Assembly: GCA_009774895.1 (NCBI GenBank)
Contig: VSOO01000064.1
Location: 1 to 7,747, forward strand
From: Alistipes sp.
GTDB lineage: Bacteria > Bacteroidota > Bacteroidia > Bacteroidales > Rikenellaceae
Direction of reading: 5' to 3'
Length of the DNA stretch: 7,747 nucleotides
How positions within the stretch are numbered: the stretch's first letter is position 1; every line of letters begins with the position of its first letter. The position numbers and the translations under genes were made by a program. Shown here piece by piece: positions 7,724-7,747 of this stretch. The notes under the pieces were generated by a model. The model ran no database searches and was not told where the DNA came from. It saw nothing but the letters and a program-made list of their open reading frames with translations.

Positions 7724-7747
7724 GCAACCTGCATGGGGTGCTCCCAA
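7724..7747 (+). promoter_or_regulatory. Possible TPP riboswitch, 5' arm only (cut by window end)
   Basis: AACCTGCATGGGGTGCTCCC (7726-7745) resembles the beginning of the thiamine pyrophosphate (THI-box) aptamer. The near-invariant GGGGTGC is preceded by bases suited to helix P1 and followed by the first strand of helix P3. The defining remainder (GGCTGAGA, ACCTGA, GGATAATGCC) would lie beyond the window, so this rests on one short motif. If right, a thiamine biosynthesis or transport gene follows on the plus strand. Confidence 0.4.

Noticed and set aside
7536..7727. 63-residue minus-strand open frame in the structured region
   Set aside because: No domain, no promoter on that strand, and it lies across the inverted repeats of the candidate RNA.
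7562..7747. Plus-strand frame open to the window end, with an ATG at 7697
   Set aside because: The translated stretch (MSGSVSDIQATCMGCSQ onward) is unrecognisable and overlaps the likely TPP riboswitch motif. Sequence beyond the window is needed to judge it.
7400..7747. IscB/TnpB omega RNA, IS110 bridge RNA, or retron/DRT RNA next to its protein
   Set aside because: The size and pseudoknotted fold would be compatible, but no nuclease, recombinase or reverse transcriptase frame is visible. The likely TPP riboswitch at the edge argues for a metabolic gene next. It is not excluded until the downstream sequence is read.

Overview
The window looks like chromosome of a GC-rich gut Bacteroidales, most likely an Alistipes-type member of the Rikenellaceae. 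The evidence is a DUF4923-type secreted protein known from Bacteroidales, a perfect Bacteroidota promoter (TTTG, 19 bases, TATATTTG), start codons without Shine-Dalgarno sequences, and GC-rich coding with long antisense open frames. The genus is an inference. The Bacteroidota assignment is firmer.

Positions 1-206 hold no convincing gene. They contain a short GC hairpin and a degenerate tandem repeat. Positions 207-6165 carry four plus-strand genes. The first is an OPT-family oligopeptide transporter, followed after 25 bases by peptidase T with a complete set of zinc and catalytic residues. Together they form an evident peptide import and tripeptide cleavage pair. A strong hairpin without a T-tract separates pepT from glutamine-dependent NAD+ synthetase (nadE), which overlaps by 4 bases (ATGA) a secreted DUF4923 protein. 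Positions 6166-6364 are a repeat-rich GC spacer between convergent genes.

The character changes at about 6340. A much more AT-rich minus-strand gene (6365-7255) encodes a fused nucleotidyltransferase-HEPN protein, which looks like accessory or horizontally acquired DNA. Divergent from it, a consensus promoter at 7290-7320 fires rightward into more than 400 bases with no credible gene. That stretch is dense in perfect or near-perfect inverted repeats that nest and cross one another. It reads as a structured noncoding RNA of roughly 200-330 nt with at least one predicted pseudoknot. I could not match it to tmRNA, RNase P, SRP, a group II intron or any other family I know. It is the best candidate in the window for something undescribed.

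The last about 24 bases resemble the 5' arm of a TPP (thiamine pyrophosphate) riboswitch. If so, the next gene beyond the window is a thiamine gene, and the structured RNA is probably a stand-alone transcript between the HEPN gene and a thiamine locus.
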